Shown here piece after piece: positions 1 through 9,823 of a stretch of 64,000 bases of DNA. Location: contig NZ_CP077312.1 in assembly GCF_019048265.1 (NCBI RefSeq), forward strand, positions 5,476 to 69,475, in the 5' to 3' direction. A model generated the notes under the pieces. That model ran no database searches. It saw only the letters and a list, made by a program, of their open reading frames with translations, and was not told the origin of the DNA. A program made the position numbers and the translations under genes. The DNA is from Aeromonas sp. FDAARGOS 1405. Lineage in GTDB: Bacteria; Pseudomonadota; Gammaproteobacteria; Enterobacterales; Aeromonadaceae. Numbering within the stretch: the stretch's first letter is position 1; the number at the start of each line of letters is the position of its first letter.

Positions 1-1843
1 AATGTGTCTGCTCTATAAAATCACTTGTGATGTTGCTCATATTTTTTTGGATTTGCTCAGTAGCATTTTTTTGAATTTCATCTATATATTCAGACAAATC
101 AATTTTGCCAAAATCTACCGATTGGAACTCTTCTGGTGTAAATCCTCGGCACAACGGCGCTTCTGGTGATCCCCAGTTGTTAATCCCAGTTTTCAATTGG
201 GGGCGACCCTGTTCATGGATAATCCTTGCCAGCTTAGAGTTAAAGCAGCAATGGGATTGCGCCTTTTGAACGCAGCCAAGGAATTTTATGCGCTTCTTGC
301 AATACGTCCCAACACGATGACAGTAGCCTGAGTCATTCATTAGCGCTGTTTCCATGGATAGTTGATCGCATGCTGTGGCCAAGTATTTCATAACCACATA
401 CACAGCAACTGAAATGGCCAGCGATGTAGGATCAAACGCCACCATCATGTAGTTTTGGGCAGCCGCAATCCCGCTATTCATTGCTGCAGCTGCTGTTTGG
501 CCAGCCTGGATTGCAGCGTTGTATGCTGTATATGCCTCCGTTGCGGCGCTATAAACGTGACTGACAGTGCTCATTGTTTGGGCTGCGCTCATTAGAGAGC
601 CCGCATCATCACTTAACGCCTTGCCTTCGCTTTTACAGCAATCTTTGAATGCATTGGATACCCCAGGCATCTTACAATCTTGGGCTCGGCCATTAAAGAT
701 AAACATCTGATCAAGGCAGAGCCCTTCCTCATTCCTTTTCCCATCATTAACTAGCGTATCACCAGTAATGTTTCCATCATCAATGGGTTTCTCTACATCT
801 ATATCAATACATTTGTTTGGTGAACAGTTTGCCCCCCCATTATTAGCCAAGCAGCTTGTATTGAGACCTATAGGGCAATAATGTTCAGTGGTGTTCCAAA
901 CACAGTTACTACCAGAAAGAGAACCCTTCGGGCAACTATACTGGACATCACTCTGAGTTGATTTTTTACACTGCCCTGCTTCAACAATATGTCCTGGTGG
1001 GCAAACAGCTTGTACCGGCCCCATATCTTTGACAACTTCACAAGAACCATTCTTTAATGTGCCGGTTGGGCACAAATAGTTTTGGTGTGTTTGCTCAATT
1101 TTTTTGCATTGTCCATTTTCAGGAATGTAGCCAGTTGGGCAGCTTGTATAAACTGGGCCGGCATCGTTGTTAATAATACAGCTTCCACCAATAAGCTGCC
1201 CTGCTGAACATATAGTTATTGGAGCATAAAAAGCCACGCAGAACATAAAATTCTGTGTGTCATGCATCGCTATTAAGCCTTCTTTGGGAAATCCACCATA
1301 CCGTTCAAAGCATGGCCCCCCCATACCCAGAACACAAGATGACGGGCCATTAAAACGCCCATCATCACGAGTATACCCAGGGCAGCCTTTCGTTGGTTGA
1401 ATGCTGGATTGGCTTATGCATCGGCCATTCTGAATAAAACTCCCTGGAGGACAAGAAGTATTTTGTGGCGTCCAGAGAACCCTGACACAGTAATCGCCAG
1501 AAACAACAAAGTTTGTCGGACAATATGCCGTTGGCTTTATTTGGTCTATTGTCAGGCAGCGGCCATTTTGTACGAATCCCCCCATAGGGCATTGCGATGA
1601 CAGGGGGGCGTACTCATACTTCATACATGCCCCATTGGGCATCATAGTAAAGCCTTGGAGACAGTATTGGTTAGCTGGGGTTGAGTTGTTGATGGTAGCG
1701 GCTTTGCAGGAAGTATATTCACCCTCATCGCCAAAATATCCGTTATTGTTAGTGTCTTGGCCACAAACGTAATTTTGCGCCACTGCTGGAGTGGCGCACC
1801 AAAAAACAAACCCAAATATCAATGCTGCTAAATATTTAAACAC
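1..1843 (-). CDS. traN: TraN, mating-pair stabilisation protein (3' part outside window)
   Basis: Outer-membrane Cys-rich protein that stabilises donor-recipient contact in F-type conjugation. The frame is open from a GTG at 1843 to the left edge (614 residues visible, no stop reached). GGAG lies 8 nt before the GTG, which directly follows the TGA of the upstream gene, so the two are translationally linked. A signal peptide ends near AVA-Q. Then come many repeats of a short Cys module (C-P-x-G-x-x-x-x-x-G-x-C), followed by an Ala-rich segment and another Cys-rich stretch (YCHRVGTYC, KDCCKSEG). This Cys-repeat design and last-gene position in a traC-linked operon fit the TraN family. Its many disulfides fit the dsbC gene in the same operon. 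Start codon and identity are firm; full length is unknown. Confidence 0.85.
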   Translation of the reverse strand, partial: MFKYLAALIFGFVFWCATPAVAQNYVCGQDTNNNGYFGDEGEYTSCKAATINNSTPANQYCLQGFTMMPNGACMKYEYAPLSSQCPMGGFVQNGRCLTIDQIKPTAYCPTNFVVSGDYCVRVLWTPQNTSCPPGSFIQNGRCISQSSIQPTKGCPGYTRDDGRFNGPSSCVLGMGGPCFERYGGFPKEGLIAMHDTQNFMFCVAFYAPITICSAGQLIGGSCIINNDAGPVYTSCPTGYIPENGQCKKIEQTHQNYLCPTGTLKNGSCEVVKDMGPVQAVCPPGHIVEAGQCKKSTQSDVQYSCPKGSLSGSNCVWNTTEHYCPIGLNTSCLANNGGANCSPNKCIDIDVEKPIDDGNITGDTLVNDGKRNEEGLCLDQMFIFNGRAQDCKMPGVSNAFKDCCKSEGKALSDDAGSLMSAAQTMSTVSHVYSAATEAYTAYNAAIQAGQTAAAAMNSGIAAAQNYMMVAFDPTSLAISVAVYVVMKYLATACDQLSMETALMNDSGYCHRVGTYCKKRIKFLGCVQKAQSHCCFNSKLARIIHEQGRPQLKTGINNWGSPEAPLCRGFTPEEFQSVDFGKIDLSEYIDEIQKNATEQIQKNMSNITSDFIEQTH

Positions 1844-1844
1844 A

Positions 1845-3845
1845 TCACTTACTCCAGTTCGGGCCCTTCGTTTCACCAGATGAACAGATCATGTCTTGCC
1901 CTGCTTGCCGAATTATCTGCATGATTGCTGCTGCGTCTGCAAATTCATCTAAACATTGACAGGCTTTTACTACTGTTTCCCCTGGTTCTACCGGACACAC
2001 ATTATCTTTTGTGCATTGGTGATAGTAAAAATTATAGGAGGGGGCAGTTTGCTTCCCTGACACAGAGCCACCTAAAGACATTGATGCTCCATTTACAGTT
2101 GTTCTGGTTTTGCAAACAGACGTACATTCTCCTACGGTAGGCAGTCCATCAAAATAAAGTGGCCCTTGGTCAAACTTCACAGCACCATTATTGTGAAACT
2201 GCTTATCCTTAAACTGGTTAAAGGTAACATTCTCTTTTATATATTTCGACCGTTCTTTAGCCTTGCTCAAGTCTATTGGCGCTTTGCGATTACATCTGTA
2301 TGTTCTTTTCTTTTTGAACCAGGGTTTAGTGACTGGCACCGAGCAAAAGTTACCTTGAAGCGAGGTGGTTTGCGGTAATGGGGTTAGCCCTGTCTTTATA
2401 CCCTCTATGAATGTTTTAACCCCATCCACAGACTCTTCAACTAATGTGCATGTGTTATCCTCTTCGTAAGCTCGGCATCCATTAAAAATGGATTCATTAC
2501 CTGGCCTGCATGATGTGTCTGCAGTGATCTTTAGCAGAGCGTAGGCTTCGCCCTCGCCCCCTACTGCAACCCTTGTTCTGAAAACAAGAGGGCCATTGTT
2601 AGACACGAATTTTTTAAAATCCAGGTTGGGGGAGAACTGCCATTCAGTGCTTAATTCACATGCACCAGGGACAGGGCCCTCCCCCACCCAATTATAAGGT
2701 GCGGAATAAATGACAGAGCTGCCTGCCCATAATTGCAGCCAGTCATCAAATTTTGTTTGAACAAGCGTTGCTGTTTTTATGCGGCTCGCATCTTTGACGT
2801 AAAATTTACTGAGATAGTCATAGTATGTGCAGCTGCCTCCGCGCAAATAGTTATCCCCTATCCGGCCAATAGCGAGAGTCAGGCAGTCACTTCCACACTG
2901 GATAATTTGTCCCTCACCGCCCTCAAACGTAACTATCTCTGACAGTTTCGGCTCATCTATTGCAACGTTGCGACTCACTTCGCACGAACGAATCTCTTCA
3001 CTTTCCTTTGCGTTGACACTTCCGTTTTTTAACGTGCTGTAGGTTTGATTGACATTGACTTGCGCTGCAGCATCATTGGTCATTTTTTTGGGGTTGTCTA
3101 AATACGTGGTGCTGGTCTTAATATTTGTATTGCTGATCATGCCTGTGGTGTCTCCCACTACGCATGAACCTGTATCGCCACCCACTAGCGTTCCTTGAAT
3201 ACCATCGATCTTTACATCTGACAGCGTATACCAGGGATTTGCTGCTGATAACGCCCCAGCAATGCCGGTTCCAATATCTCTAACAACTTGGGGCAGGTTA
3301 CGCCATACCAGACTTTGACCACATTTGTTGTTAATGCAGTAGCACCCGCCTAGCTCGGTAATTGAGGCGCTAGTTTTACCTAGCGGGTCGCCTGTCCACT
3401 TATAACCATTGCACGTTGCGGCGTTATCTGGATCGGTGCAATACATATATCCATTACCACAAACTGCAGACATTCTCCAACCGGCTGAAATAGTCTTGTC
3501 TATTTTTCCATCCATATTTGCATCTTGGAATAAGTTAAGTAACACGACATCCCCATTACCTTGGGGCTGTATTATGTACTTCGCATATTCACTGGATCCC
3601 TTGCAGACAGCTTTTCCGCTAAATGCTGTTTTTCCATCAAGCGTTTTCATATCGCTCGATCCAGATATCGGGGCGACCATGTTATCTGTAATTTTCTTTG
3701 TGTTGCCAAAGTTGTCCGAGACACCTTTATACATATCGTCAGCGGTTTTGCCCATGTCCTGTTTCATATCAGCACCATGAACAAAAAAGGTGGCCATTGA
3801 TATGGCCACCACAATCAGAGAATTGCGCATGCGCAAAAATGTCAT
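1845..3845 (-). CDS. Large secreted Cys-rich transfer-operon protein, unknown function
   Basis: 666 residues between traC and traN. A start at 3845 has AGGAG 9 nt upstream; an N-terminal hydrophobic signal segment ends near FVHGA. The mature part has roughly 30 Cys, including a cluster of CYCINNKC type and a C-terminal CQCLDEF motif, so it is probably an exported, disulfide-rich partner of TraN at the cell surface. I do not recognise a defined family. It could be a divergent TraN-like or adhesin-like subunit; I infer this only from position and cysteine content. The TTGCGCATGCGCAA palindrome lies inside its first codons, where it encodes RMRN. Confidence 0.75.
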   Translation of the reverse strand: MTFLRMRNSLIVVAISMATFFVHGADMKQDMGKTADDMYKGVSDNFGNTKKITDNMVAPISGSSDMKTLDGKTAFSGKAVCKGSSEYAKYIIQPQGNGDVVLLNLFQDANMDGKIDKTISAGWRMSAVCGNGYMYCTDPDNAATCNGYKWTGDPLGKTSASITELGGCYCINNKCGQSLVWRNLPQVVRDIGTGIAGALSAANPWYTLSDVKIDGIQGTLVGGDTGSCVVGDTTGMISNTNIKTSTTYLDNPKKMTNDAAAQVNVNQTYSTLKNGSVNAKESEEIRSCEVSRNVAIDEPKLSEIVTFEGGEGQIIQCGSDCLTLAIGRIGDNYLRGGSCTYYDYLSKFYVKDASRIKTATLVQTKFDDWLQLWAGSSVIYSAPYNWVGEGPVPGACELSTEWQFSPNLDFKKFVSNNGPLVFRTRVAVGGEGEAYALLKITADTSCRPGNESIFNGCRAYEEDNTCTLVEESVDGVKTFIEGIKTGLTPLPQTTSLQGNFCSVPVTKPWFKKKRTYRCNRKAPIDLSKAKERSKYIKENVTFNQFKDKQFHNNGAVKFDQGPLYFDGLPTVGECTSVCKTRTTVNGASMSLGGSVSGKQTAPSYNFYYHQCTKDNVCPVEPGETVVKACQCLDEFADAAAIMQIIRQAGQDMICSSGETKGPNWSK
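3823..3836. repeat. Plasmid-wide palindrome TTGCGCATGCGCAA, copy 1
   Basis: In the first codons of the 666-aa Cys-rich gene. Confidence 0.9.
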
Positions 3846-3849
3846 AACC

Positions 3850-6339
3850 TTAGCTCCTTAGTCCGACACCGGATAGCCGGCGCAGTGCATCGACAGGCTC
3901 TAACCCTTGAGCAACGAGGTTGTTATAAGCGGAGACTTCATCACCATCAGAGGTGTTTACCCAATATCGCCATGGATCGACGCACAGACGAGCCACGCCT
4001 CGACCCAACGGGCAATCAATAAACACTTCGCCGTATCGTGGGCGCACGTTGCGTACCGAGCTGAGTAGCTTAAGCGGAAATCCCTTATAATCTTCTGGCA
4101 GTACACCTTTACTGATTGCTTCCCCATAGATTTTTGATTCCAAGAAGAATTTCCACTGGGCGTTAGCTTTAATAACGCTCCCAAGTCCAGGTAGAACATC
4201 CAGATCCAGAGGCGACTGCAACACTACCCCGAACGAGCCACGGTATTTACGCGCCCGCCGATAGCCTTCATCGCAGACATCAGCGAAACCGGTCATATCG
4301 GCATTTCCCACCTTCTTGACCATACTCGCCAGCTCTTCGATCAGGATAAATTTGCGAACTGAACGGTCGCCCAGGTAAAGATCTTGGGTAATGGCATTTG
4401 TTAGTTGCATCACAAGGACAAAGAACAAGTCTGGTGTTGACCGCAGTTTTTCCAAGTCAACGCAAACAAACGGGTCATCAGAAATATGAAAACCATTCTT
4501 GCCGCAGAAAAATGAGCCATAAGCTCCCAGGCTAGAAAAGTTATACAACTGGAATGCAAGTCTGTGAGCTGTGTTTTCTACATCAGGTAGAACGGAGTTT
4601 TTATATGCCTTCAGCCAGTCTATGATCCCATCAGTGCCCTGAGTTTGATTACCTGCCTCGATAACTTTTTGAGCGGCCAAGCTCAGCAGTTGAGCCTCTA
4701 TTTCATTAACGTTGCCACCCGTTTTTGCATACGCCATTTTCCCAAAAATAGTTTGAGCGGTACTTAGGCCACGCTGGAAATCCTCGTCATCCAACGAAAC
4801 AAAATCCAGTGGGTTTACGCATACTCGGTCAGAGAGCGAAAAATCCATGAATCGCCCACGATGCATATGAGTTAATTTCTCATAACTGCGCCCCAAGTCT
4901 AAAACACGAACAGCGGCACCTGTATCTGCATATGACCCCAGCATGTCATTCAATGTGAAAGACTTACCGCCCCCAGTTTCTGCAACAACGTAAAAGTTAT
5001 GCGCGTTGGCCCTCTTGTCGAAAAGATCCAAGCTTATAGCTTGCCCCTTTCTCCCAATATAAAAAAGAACGGGCTTGCTCCCTCCGCGAAAATCACCCTG
5101 TACTGGCAGGAATCTGGCGATATCTTTTAGCTCGGCAATGAAATGTCGCTGCATCAAATGCAGGTTTTGACCTACGTTATAAAATCCGAATGGCAACGAA
5201 GCAATAAACATTGTGCTGGCAATGGTTGACTCCTGTTGCATATCAAAGTCTTTACTTTCCCATAGCCCTTTCGCTCTACTTATGCCGGTCTGTAGCTCTT
5301 GCGGTGTATTACCGAAGACCCACAAAGATGGGACGTAATAAGCCATTGTGCCATCTTGGGCCATCGAGGACTGAATGGAATTGAACTCTTCCATTCTGAC
5401 TCTCAGAGAATGCGCAACAGAAGCAACGAAACCTTGTTTGGCTGTCCACTCAGCCTTTGTGTTGGTAGAGTCTTTAATGTCGTCCGTATAAACAATTGTC
5501 AGACAATATAAGAAAGGTGTAGACATTTGTTCCGCATCATTGTCTGCGCCCATAAAACCACCAAATAACTCATTTGTTCTCAGTGGGCTATTACTTCCCT
5601 GTGGAACAGTTTTTGGAGTAAGGCAAGACGCATAACGCCCGCCAATTTTTGCTGGCACATGCCGAAAGTCAATTTCCGTTTCGGCCTTGATAATCTGTTT
5701 GCGTATTTCGTAATTTGGATCGTATTTACCAACAGGTTTATGACCATTGAAGAACTCTGCAGCCCACCCCATCAGATCGTTAGCTGACAGGCGGCGGGGG
5801 GCAAGCCCCGCACTGGTAAGAACCTGTTCCAGGTTAGAGAGGCTGGCATCACTGATAGTTGATTCTGATTTCAGAGTGATGAACAGCCTGAAATTACGAA
5901 TGGGGATCCCTCCCATTTTACGGATCCCATTTTTTGCACCATCCCGAATAAATGCTGCCGTTTGCTCTATTGTCTCGAGTGAAATGGCATTGTGTGTGTT
6001 CCGCACAGAGGCATAATCATCTATGAAACCCTCCATATTATGGTCTGGAAATAGGATCCACTGCATGACTGTACCAGTTGGAAATCCACGCTTCAGGCTG
6101 CTGTGTAACTTTTCCAGATGATCGCTGCCAACGAAGCTGAACGGGATGCACTCCCACATCCAGCCAATTGTGCTGTCCACATTCAGAAATGCCTTCCACT
6201 CAACTTCTTGTTGGGTGATTTCGTCTTTATGAGTCTCTTGGTATTTGAACCAAGGCAAATACTCCGAGAAGGAATCTCGAGCAGACAAGTTAATGATGTC
6301 GCCCTCTTTGACTCCATGAACTAGCGCTCGCTTCAACAT
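3850..6339 (-). CDS. traC: TraC, VirB4-family ATPase of the F-type T4SS
   Basis: Cytoplasmic ATPase that powers pilus assembly and substrate transfer. 829 residues, close to the usual TraC length. Walker A AETGGGKS lies near residue 455 and the Walker B segment FILIEELASM near residue 666. The N-terminal third matches TraC in style (FSEYLPW, WECIPF). A purine-rich RBS precedes the ATG, which follows the traV stop by 2 nt. The gene is intact and in the conserved traB-traV-traC order. Confidence 0.95.
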   Translation of the reverse strand: MLKRALVHGVKEGDIINLSARDSFSEYLPWFKYQETHKDEITQQEVEWKAFLNVDSTIGWMWECIPFSFVGSDHLEKLHSSLKRGFPTGTVMQWILFPDHNMEGFIDDYASVRNTHNAISLETIEQTAAFIRDGAKNGIRKMGGIPIRNFRLFITLKSESTISDASLSNLEQVLTSAGLAPRRLSANDLMGWAAEFFNGHKPVGKYDPNYEIRKQIIKAETEIDFRHVPAKIGGRYASCLTPKTVPQGSNSPLRTNELFGGFMGADNDAEQMSTPFLYCLTIVYTDDIKDSTNTKAEWTAKQGFVASVAHSLRVRMEEFNSIQSSMAQDGTMAYYVPSLWVFGNTPQELQTGISRAKGLWESKDFDMQQESTIASTMFIASLPFGFYNVGQNLHLMQRHFIAELKDIARFLPVQGDFRGGSKPVLFYIGRKGQAISLDLFDKRANAHNFYVVAETGGGKSFTLNDMLGSYADTGAAVRVLDLGRSYEKLTHMHRGRFMDFSLSDRVCVNPLDFVSLDDEDFQRGLSTAQTIFGKMAYAKTGGNVNEIEAQLLSLAAQKVIEAGNQTQGTDGIIDWLKAYKNSVLPDVENTAHRLAFQLYNFSSLGAYGSFFCGKNGFHISDDPFVCVDLEKLRSTPDLFFVLVMQLTNAITQDLYLGDRSVRKFILIEELASMVKKVGNADMTGFADVCDEGYRRARKYRGSFGVVLQSPLDLDVLPGLGSVIKANAQWKFFLESKIYGEAISKGVLPEDYKGFPLKLLSSVRNVRPRYGEVFIDCPLGRGVARLCVDPWRYWVNTSDGDEVSAYNNLVAQGLEPVDALRRLSGVGLRS

Positions 6340-6340
6340 A

Positions 6341-6856
6341 TTATTGAGCCCCCTGCCCCATCAAAAATGCCGGCATTTGGTCATCCGGTTGTTTCAACTT
6401 GTAGTCGGTCAGAACAAAGCCGGTATCTTCCACGATGCTATAAACATATCTAGGCATATATGCGATGCGGCGATCAGAAGTCGGTGAATAGCTTAGTATT
6501 AATGTCCGAATGGTTTTTGGTGGTTTAACCATCGGAGTTTCAGGCTGATCGATCATTGCTGACAGTTGCTTATAAACTCTCGCCCGATAGTTTTCATATT
6601 CAGTGCTGTGGCCAACGGTGGAGGCCGCTGCGCTAGTTGCAGTAGCCTCCGTTGACTTTCCCTCTGTAACGCCATCATCCCCCATGGCTCGGCCCTTATC
6701 TACACCTGTAATTGCCTCTTCGTAAGCATCGAAACTATCAATACATTTTCCGTAGTTATTTTTTAATTTACATCCAAAATCGTTGTCGTAAGGAAGGACT
6801 GAACAGGCTCCCAGGGAGAGAGCCGCCATAGCGATAAATACGGATTTGATCATCAT
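6341..6856 (-). CDS. traV: TraV, outer-membrane lipoprotein of the T4SS core (VirB7-like)
   Basis: 171 residues. The signal peptide ends in a lipobox (LSLGAC) followed by a short Cys-containing region (DFGCKLKNNYGKC) typical of TraV, then a low-complexity Ala/Thr/Glu linker and a C-terminal domain. It should anchor the TraB/TraK core complex to the outer membrane. Its ATGATG start overlaps the traB stop codon, indicating coupled translation. Assignment rests on lipobox, size and position between traB and traC. Confidence 0.85.
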   Translation of the reverse strand: MMIKSVFIAMAALSLGACSVLPYDNDFGCKLKNNYGKCIDSFDAYEEAITGVDKGRAMGDDGVTEGKSTEATATSAAASTVGHSTEYENYRARVYKQLSAMIDQPETPMVKPPKTIRTLILSYSPTSDRRIAYMPRYVYSIVEDTGFVLTDYKLKQPDDQMPAFLMGQGAQ

Positions 6857-8088
6857 TTGATTCGCACCTCTTTAATTTCCAATTCAGCTGTTTCTTGAAC
6901 AAAAAGCGTGACTTCTTTGCCTGGGCCGGTTTCCAGAACTGGGCTGGTCTGTTTGGCCAAATCGAGCAGATATGTACCGAGCTCACTCACCCCCCCTGCC
7001 ATACCTTGGGTTGCGGCTGTCTTGGCCATTTCATCTGACTTGAGTGTTTTTACTGATCCCAGGGCGCTAGTATTTGTCTCGTAGCCATTTTGTGAGGCTA
7101 CATTCGCAAAACCTTCAACGGTTTTTGCGAACACTGCACTGGCCAGCAGTGAACCTGCGCGGCTAACTACGTGTGCAGCCATGTCTCTCTTACCGTCCCG
7201 ATCAGAGACGAAACCCTTAATTGGGCCTTCTACGATGGTGCGCCCATCCATCGTCATGCAATGCATGCTGACTGGTAGAACGAAAATGCGCTCAGCTGAG
7301 AGATTGCCGTGAACGTTCGCAATGCTAAAACACCCGCGAAGGTTCATTTTTATGGAGTTGGGCAGTTGTGCCGGAGCCTGTACCCTAAACATCAGGGTTT
7401 GAGGATTCTCCTGGGCAAATTCGCCAACCAGGGCATTAACCCCCACCAGTAAACGGGCTCGCATAAATCCAACCGGCAACTGGATCAGCGAGCTCGGCTT
7501 TTTTGTCTGGTTGCCCTCGAGGGGCCGATCATTGGCCTCCGGTAACGATGCATTTGATATCCCGCCAACGTAGGAGAAGCGTGGGCCACTTTCTTCGGGA
7601 GCTTGCCCGCCTTCCACCTGTGTAGTCGTTGGGCTTTCTGGATAGTTGAATGGTTGAGCTTGCCCATCAGTAGTCCCCAAGCCTTGCTCTTCGTCCTCGG
7701 CGGTAGCATCCGGCTTTTTCGCTGTATCTTGTGGCGTTGGTTCCGGCGTTCCAGGGAACCCGTTGTTAGCGCCCTTAATAGCCATCGCTTCAGCAAGTGC
7801 ATCAGCAATCATTTTTTTGGTTTCAGCTTTGGTTTCATCCAGCTGTGTTTTGACGTTTTCACGAACGTCAGCTTCCAAGGCGGCCTTGGGGGGAAGTTCA
7901 ACGGTGTTGTCTGTGGACACCTCAACTTGAGGGGCCTGTTGTGCATCCCCTTTTGAGCTGTAATACATCCAAAGTAAGCCACATCCGATACACGCCAGAG
8001 CGGTATACTTGATATACGCAGTTCGAGTTTTTGAGTCTTTGAGATACCACCAATGCTGGGCTTTGGCTTTGAGCTCTTCAAATGTCAT
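6853..8088 (-). CDS. traB: TraB, VirB10-like core-complex protein spanning the envelope
   Basis: 411 residues. One transmembrane segment at about residues 24-43 follows a short cytoplasmic tail, then a Lys/Glu/Ala helix (KTQLDETKAETKKMIADALA) and a Pro/Gln-rich linker, then a C-terminal beta-rich VirB10 domain (RARLLVGVNALVG, FVSDRDGKRDMAAHVVSRAG). This is the standard TraB layout. It links the inner membrane to the TraK/TraV ring. Start overlaps nothing upstream; the stop overlaps traV. Confidence 0.9.
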   Translation of the reverse strand: MTFEELKAKAQHWWYLKDSKTRTAYIKYTALACIGCGLLWMYYSSKGDAQQAPQVEVSTDNTVELPPKAALEADVRENVKTQLDETKAETKKMIADALAEAMAIKGANNGFPGTPEPTPQDTAKKPDATAEDEEQGLGTTDGQAQPFNYPESPTTTQVEGGQAPEESGPRFSYVGGISNASLPEANDRPLEGNQTKKPSSLIQLPVGFMRARLLVGVNALVGEFAQENPQTLMFRVQAPAQLPNSIKMNLRGCFSIANVHGNLSAERIFVLPVSMHCMTMDGRTIVEGPIKGFVSDRDGKRDMAAHVVSRAGSLLASAVFAKTVEGFANVASQNGYETNTSALGSVKTLKSDEMAKTAATQGMAGGVSELGTYLLDLAKQTSPVLETGPGKEVTLFVQETAELEIKEVRIK

Positions 8089-8090
8089 GA

Positions 8091-8870
8091 CTATGCTCCT
8101 TCACGCTGCACGATAACTAAGGTTGTCTGCATGCCCTTACTGAGATTCAGCGCTTCAAGGGTGACGGTGAAAATATTGCTGCCAAAGGTGGGCTTCAAAA
8201 ACATCAGCTCATTCAAGATCACATTGGTGTCAGCAACAATCGCGTAATGGCTGGCCCGTAAACCCGTTCCATCCACTAATACATCGCGTATCTTTCTGAT
8301 CCTGACAGCAACGGCATGCCCAGAGCGGTCAGTCAGGCCGGATACCCAATCTCGGTTTTTAGCTGGCCGTTCGGTAAAAGAAGTCGGGAGGGGATCTTGA
8401 TCTTTTGCGTCTTTGATAATGGCGGTTGCAAGCATTACTGCAGACTCTTCGAGCGACATTGCGCCCATCAGCTCCTGGTTCTGATGCATCCGGTCAGCAG
8501 TGTCATTACCAAGGATGATGGTCTTTCTATCTACATACGCAGGCTTGATAACGAGTTCAAAAACGGATTTACCGCAGGTCAGATATAACTCGGTTGGTTC
8601 TGAATAGTATTTCAGATCCATTGTCGCGTTATCTTGGAGCACTTTGAACTTTACATAGTAAGAGCGGCCATCAGCACCAGACTCCACAACCAGGGGTTTT
8701 TCTTGCGAATAAACGGGGTTGCTCAAAGGCCCCCCGTTTGCGCAAACCATGCGGTTTACGTCTCGATTTGAAAGTTCGATTGTTGATGGTATCTCAGGCA
8801 ATACCTGAGTGGTTTCCGCCAACGCAGCGCCGGAGGCAACCAGGGCTAAGCCTGCTAAAATAAGCTTCAT
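8091..8870 (-). CDS. traK: TraK, VirB9/secretin-like core-complex protein
   Basis: 259 residues with an N-terminal signal peptide (cleavage near AALA-E). The mature protein is beta-rich and begins with a TraK-like segment (STIELSNRDVNRMVC). It should sit in the periplasm and outer membrane, where it forms the outer ring with TraV and TraB. The stop is 2 nt before traB and the gene follows traE, the conserved traE-K-B order. Confidence 0.88.
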   Translation of the reverse strand: MKLILAGLALVASGAALAETTQVLPEIPSTIELSNRDVNRMVCANGGPLSNPVYSQEKPLVVESGADGRSYYVKFKVLQDNATMDLKYYSEPTELYLTCGKSVFELVIKPAYVDRKTIILGNDTADRMHQNQELMGAMSLEESAVMLATAIIKDAKDQDPLPTSFTERPAKNRDWVSGLTDRSGHAVAVRIRKIRDVLVDGTGLRASHYAIVADTNVILNELMFLKPTFGSNIFTVTLEALNLSKGMQTTLVIVQREGA

Positions 8871-8876
8871 TGAATG

Positions 8877-9524
8877 TTACCCCTCGATATCCAATAGAGA
8901 AAACTGACCATTGCTGATGGTGTAAAATACGTTAATAGTGATGCTCTTTCCTGGTTGGCGAGTATCACCAACATGGCTGTAGGCTGAAGCCTTTACAGTC
9001 ATCTTGTAAGGGTTTTTGACCTTTCTTAATGGCTCAGGTAGCGAGCTCACATCAGTGATAGGCTCGACCGATATTGGCTTGTCATATTGCAATTCAGCAC
9101 TATATGAAACAGATGGGTACTGCTGCAGCTCGGCTGACTTTTTCATCAGTTTATCCCTTAAGAATCCTGATGTTGAGCTATCTGTCATGGCGAGAAGATC
9201 TGCATATTTATAGGCGACACTTGCAGCACTTATATTTTTATAGTTCGCAATAATAAGATCTGCTACTCGCCTCAGATATGTGTTAGATGCATCCGTTCCA
9301 GAAATCCACATGTCACCCTGTTTGACGCCAAACGGTATTAGTATTGTCTTGCCATTTTCTTTTAAATCTTCAATGGATTGATAGTTAAGTGCTCCGATGG
9401 CAACAGAGATAATGACGCAGATCTTTATCAGTTTTCGGTCTGCCTGAATTCGTTGTTCATCATTGAGCAACCCATCGCGTCTAGGCTTCTTTTGCCCACC
9501 GAGTCTGTTTAAAAGAGACCGCAT
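8877..9524 (-). CDS. traE: TraE, VirB8-like inner-membrane T4SS protein
   Basis: 215 residues. A basic N-terminus, one transmembrane helix at about residues 32-47 and a periplasmic domain beginning with an IPFGV-type motif, as in TraE proteins. It is an inner-membrane scaffold for pilus assembly. The order traL-traE-traK and 6-nt spacing to traK support the call. Confidence 0.87.
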   Translation of the reverse strand: MRSLLNRLGGQKKPRRDGLLNDEQRIQADRKLIKICVIISVAIGALNYQSIEDLKENGKTILIPFGVKQGDMWISGTDASNTYLRRVADLIIANYKNISAASVAYKYADLLAMTDSSTSGFLRDKLMKKSAELQQYPSVSYSAELQYDKPISVEPITDVSSLPEPLRKVKNPYKMTVKASAYSHVGDTRQPGKSITINVFYTISNGQFSLLDIEG

Positions 9525-9533
9525 TATTATTCC

Positions 9534-9806
9534 TTACTCTGAAAAGAAACGAGCTTGAGCAGTTGGGTATCCTTGGATTCTCTTAAACCCAATCTGATAT
9601 TGTAAGTGGATGAAAAATCCTCTTGGCTTGCCTTTTTTGTAAGAAAGGGCAGCAAAAGCAAGAGCCGGACAAATAACATATGCAATACCTTCTAGTCCTA
9701 ACGAGGCGATATAGGCGATGAAAATAATCATCCACTCTTCAGTTGAGAACCATATAACCTGCAACGGGAGGTGTGCATATTTGTATAGGTGGCCTGTGTA
9801 ATTCAT
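9534..9806 (-). CDS. traL: TraL, small inner-membrane pilus-assembly protein
   Basis: 90 residues with a central hydrophobic stretch (about residues 27-55) and a charged C-terminal tail ending in an aromatic FFSE. Size, topology and position directly before traE match TraL (VirB3-like). Identity depends mainly on synteny. Confidence 0.8.
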   Translation of the reverse strand: MNYTGHLYKYAHLPLQVIWFSTEEWMIIFIAYIASLGLEGIAYVICPALAFAALSYKKGKPRGFFIHLQYQIGFKRIQGYPTAQARFFSE

Positions 9807-9823
9807 TTGCTGCCCTCTTCTTA

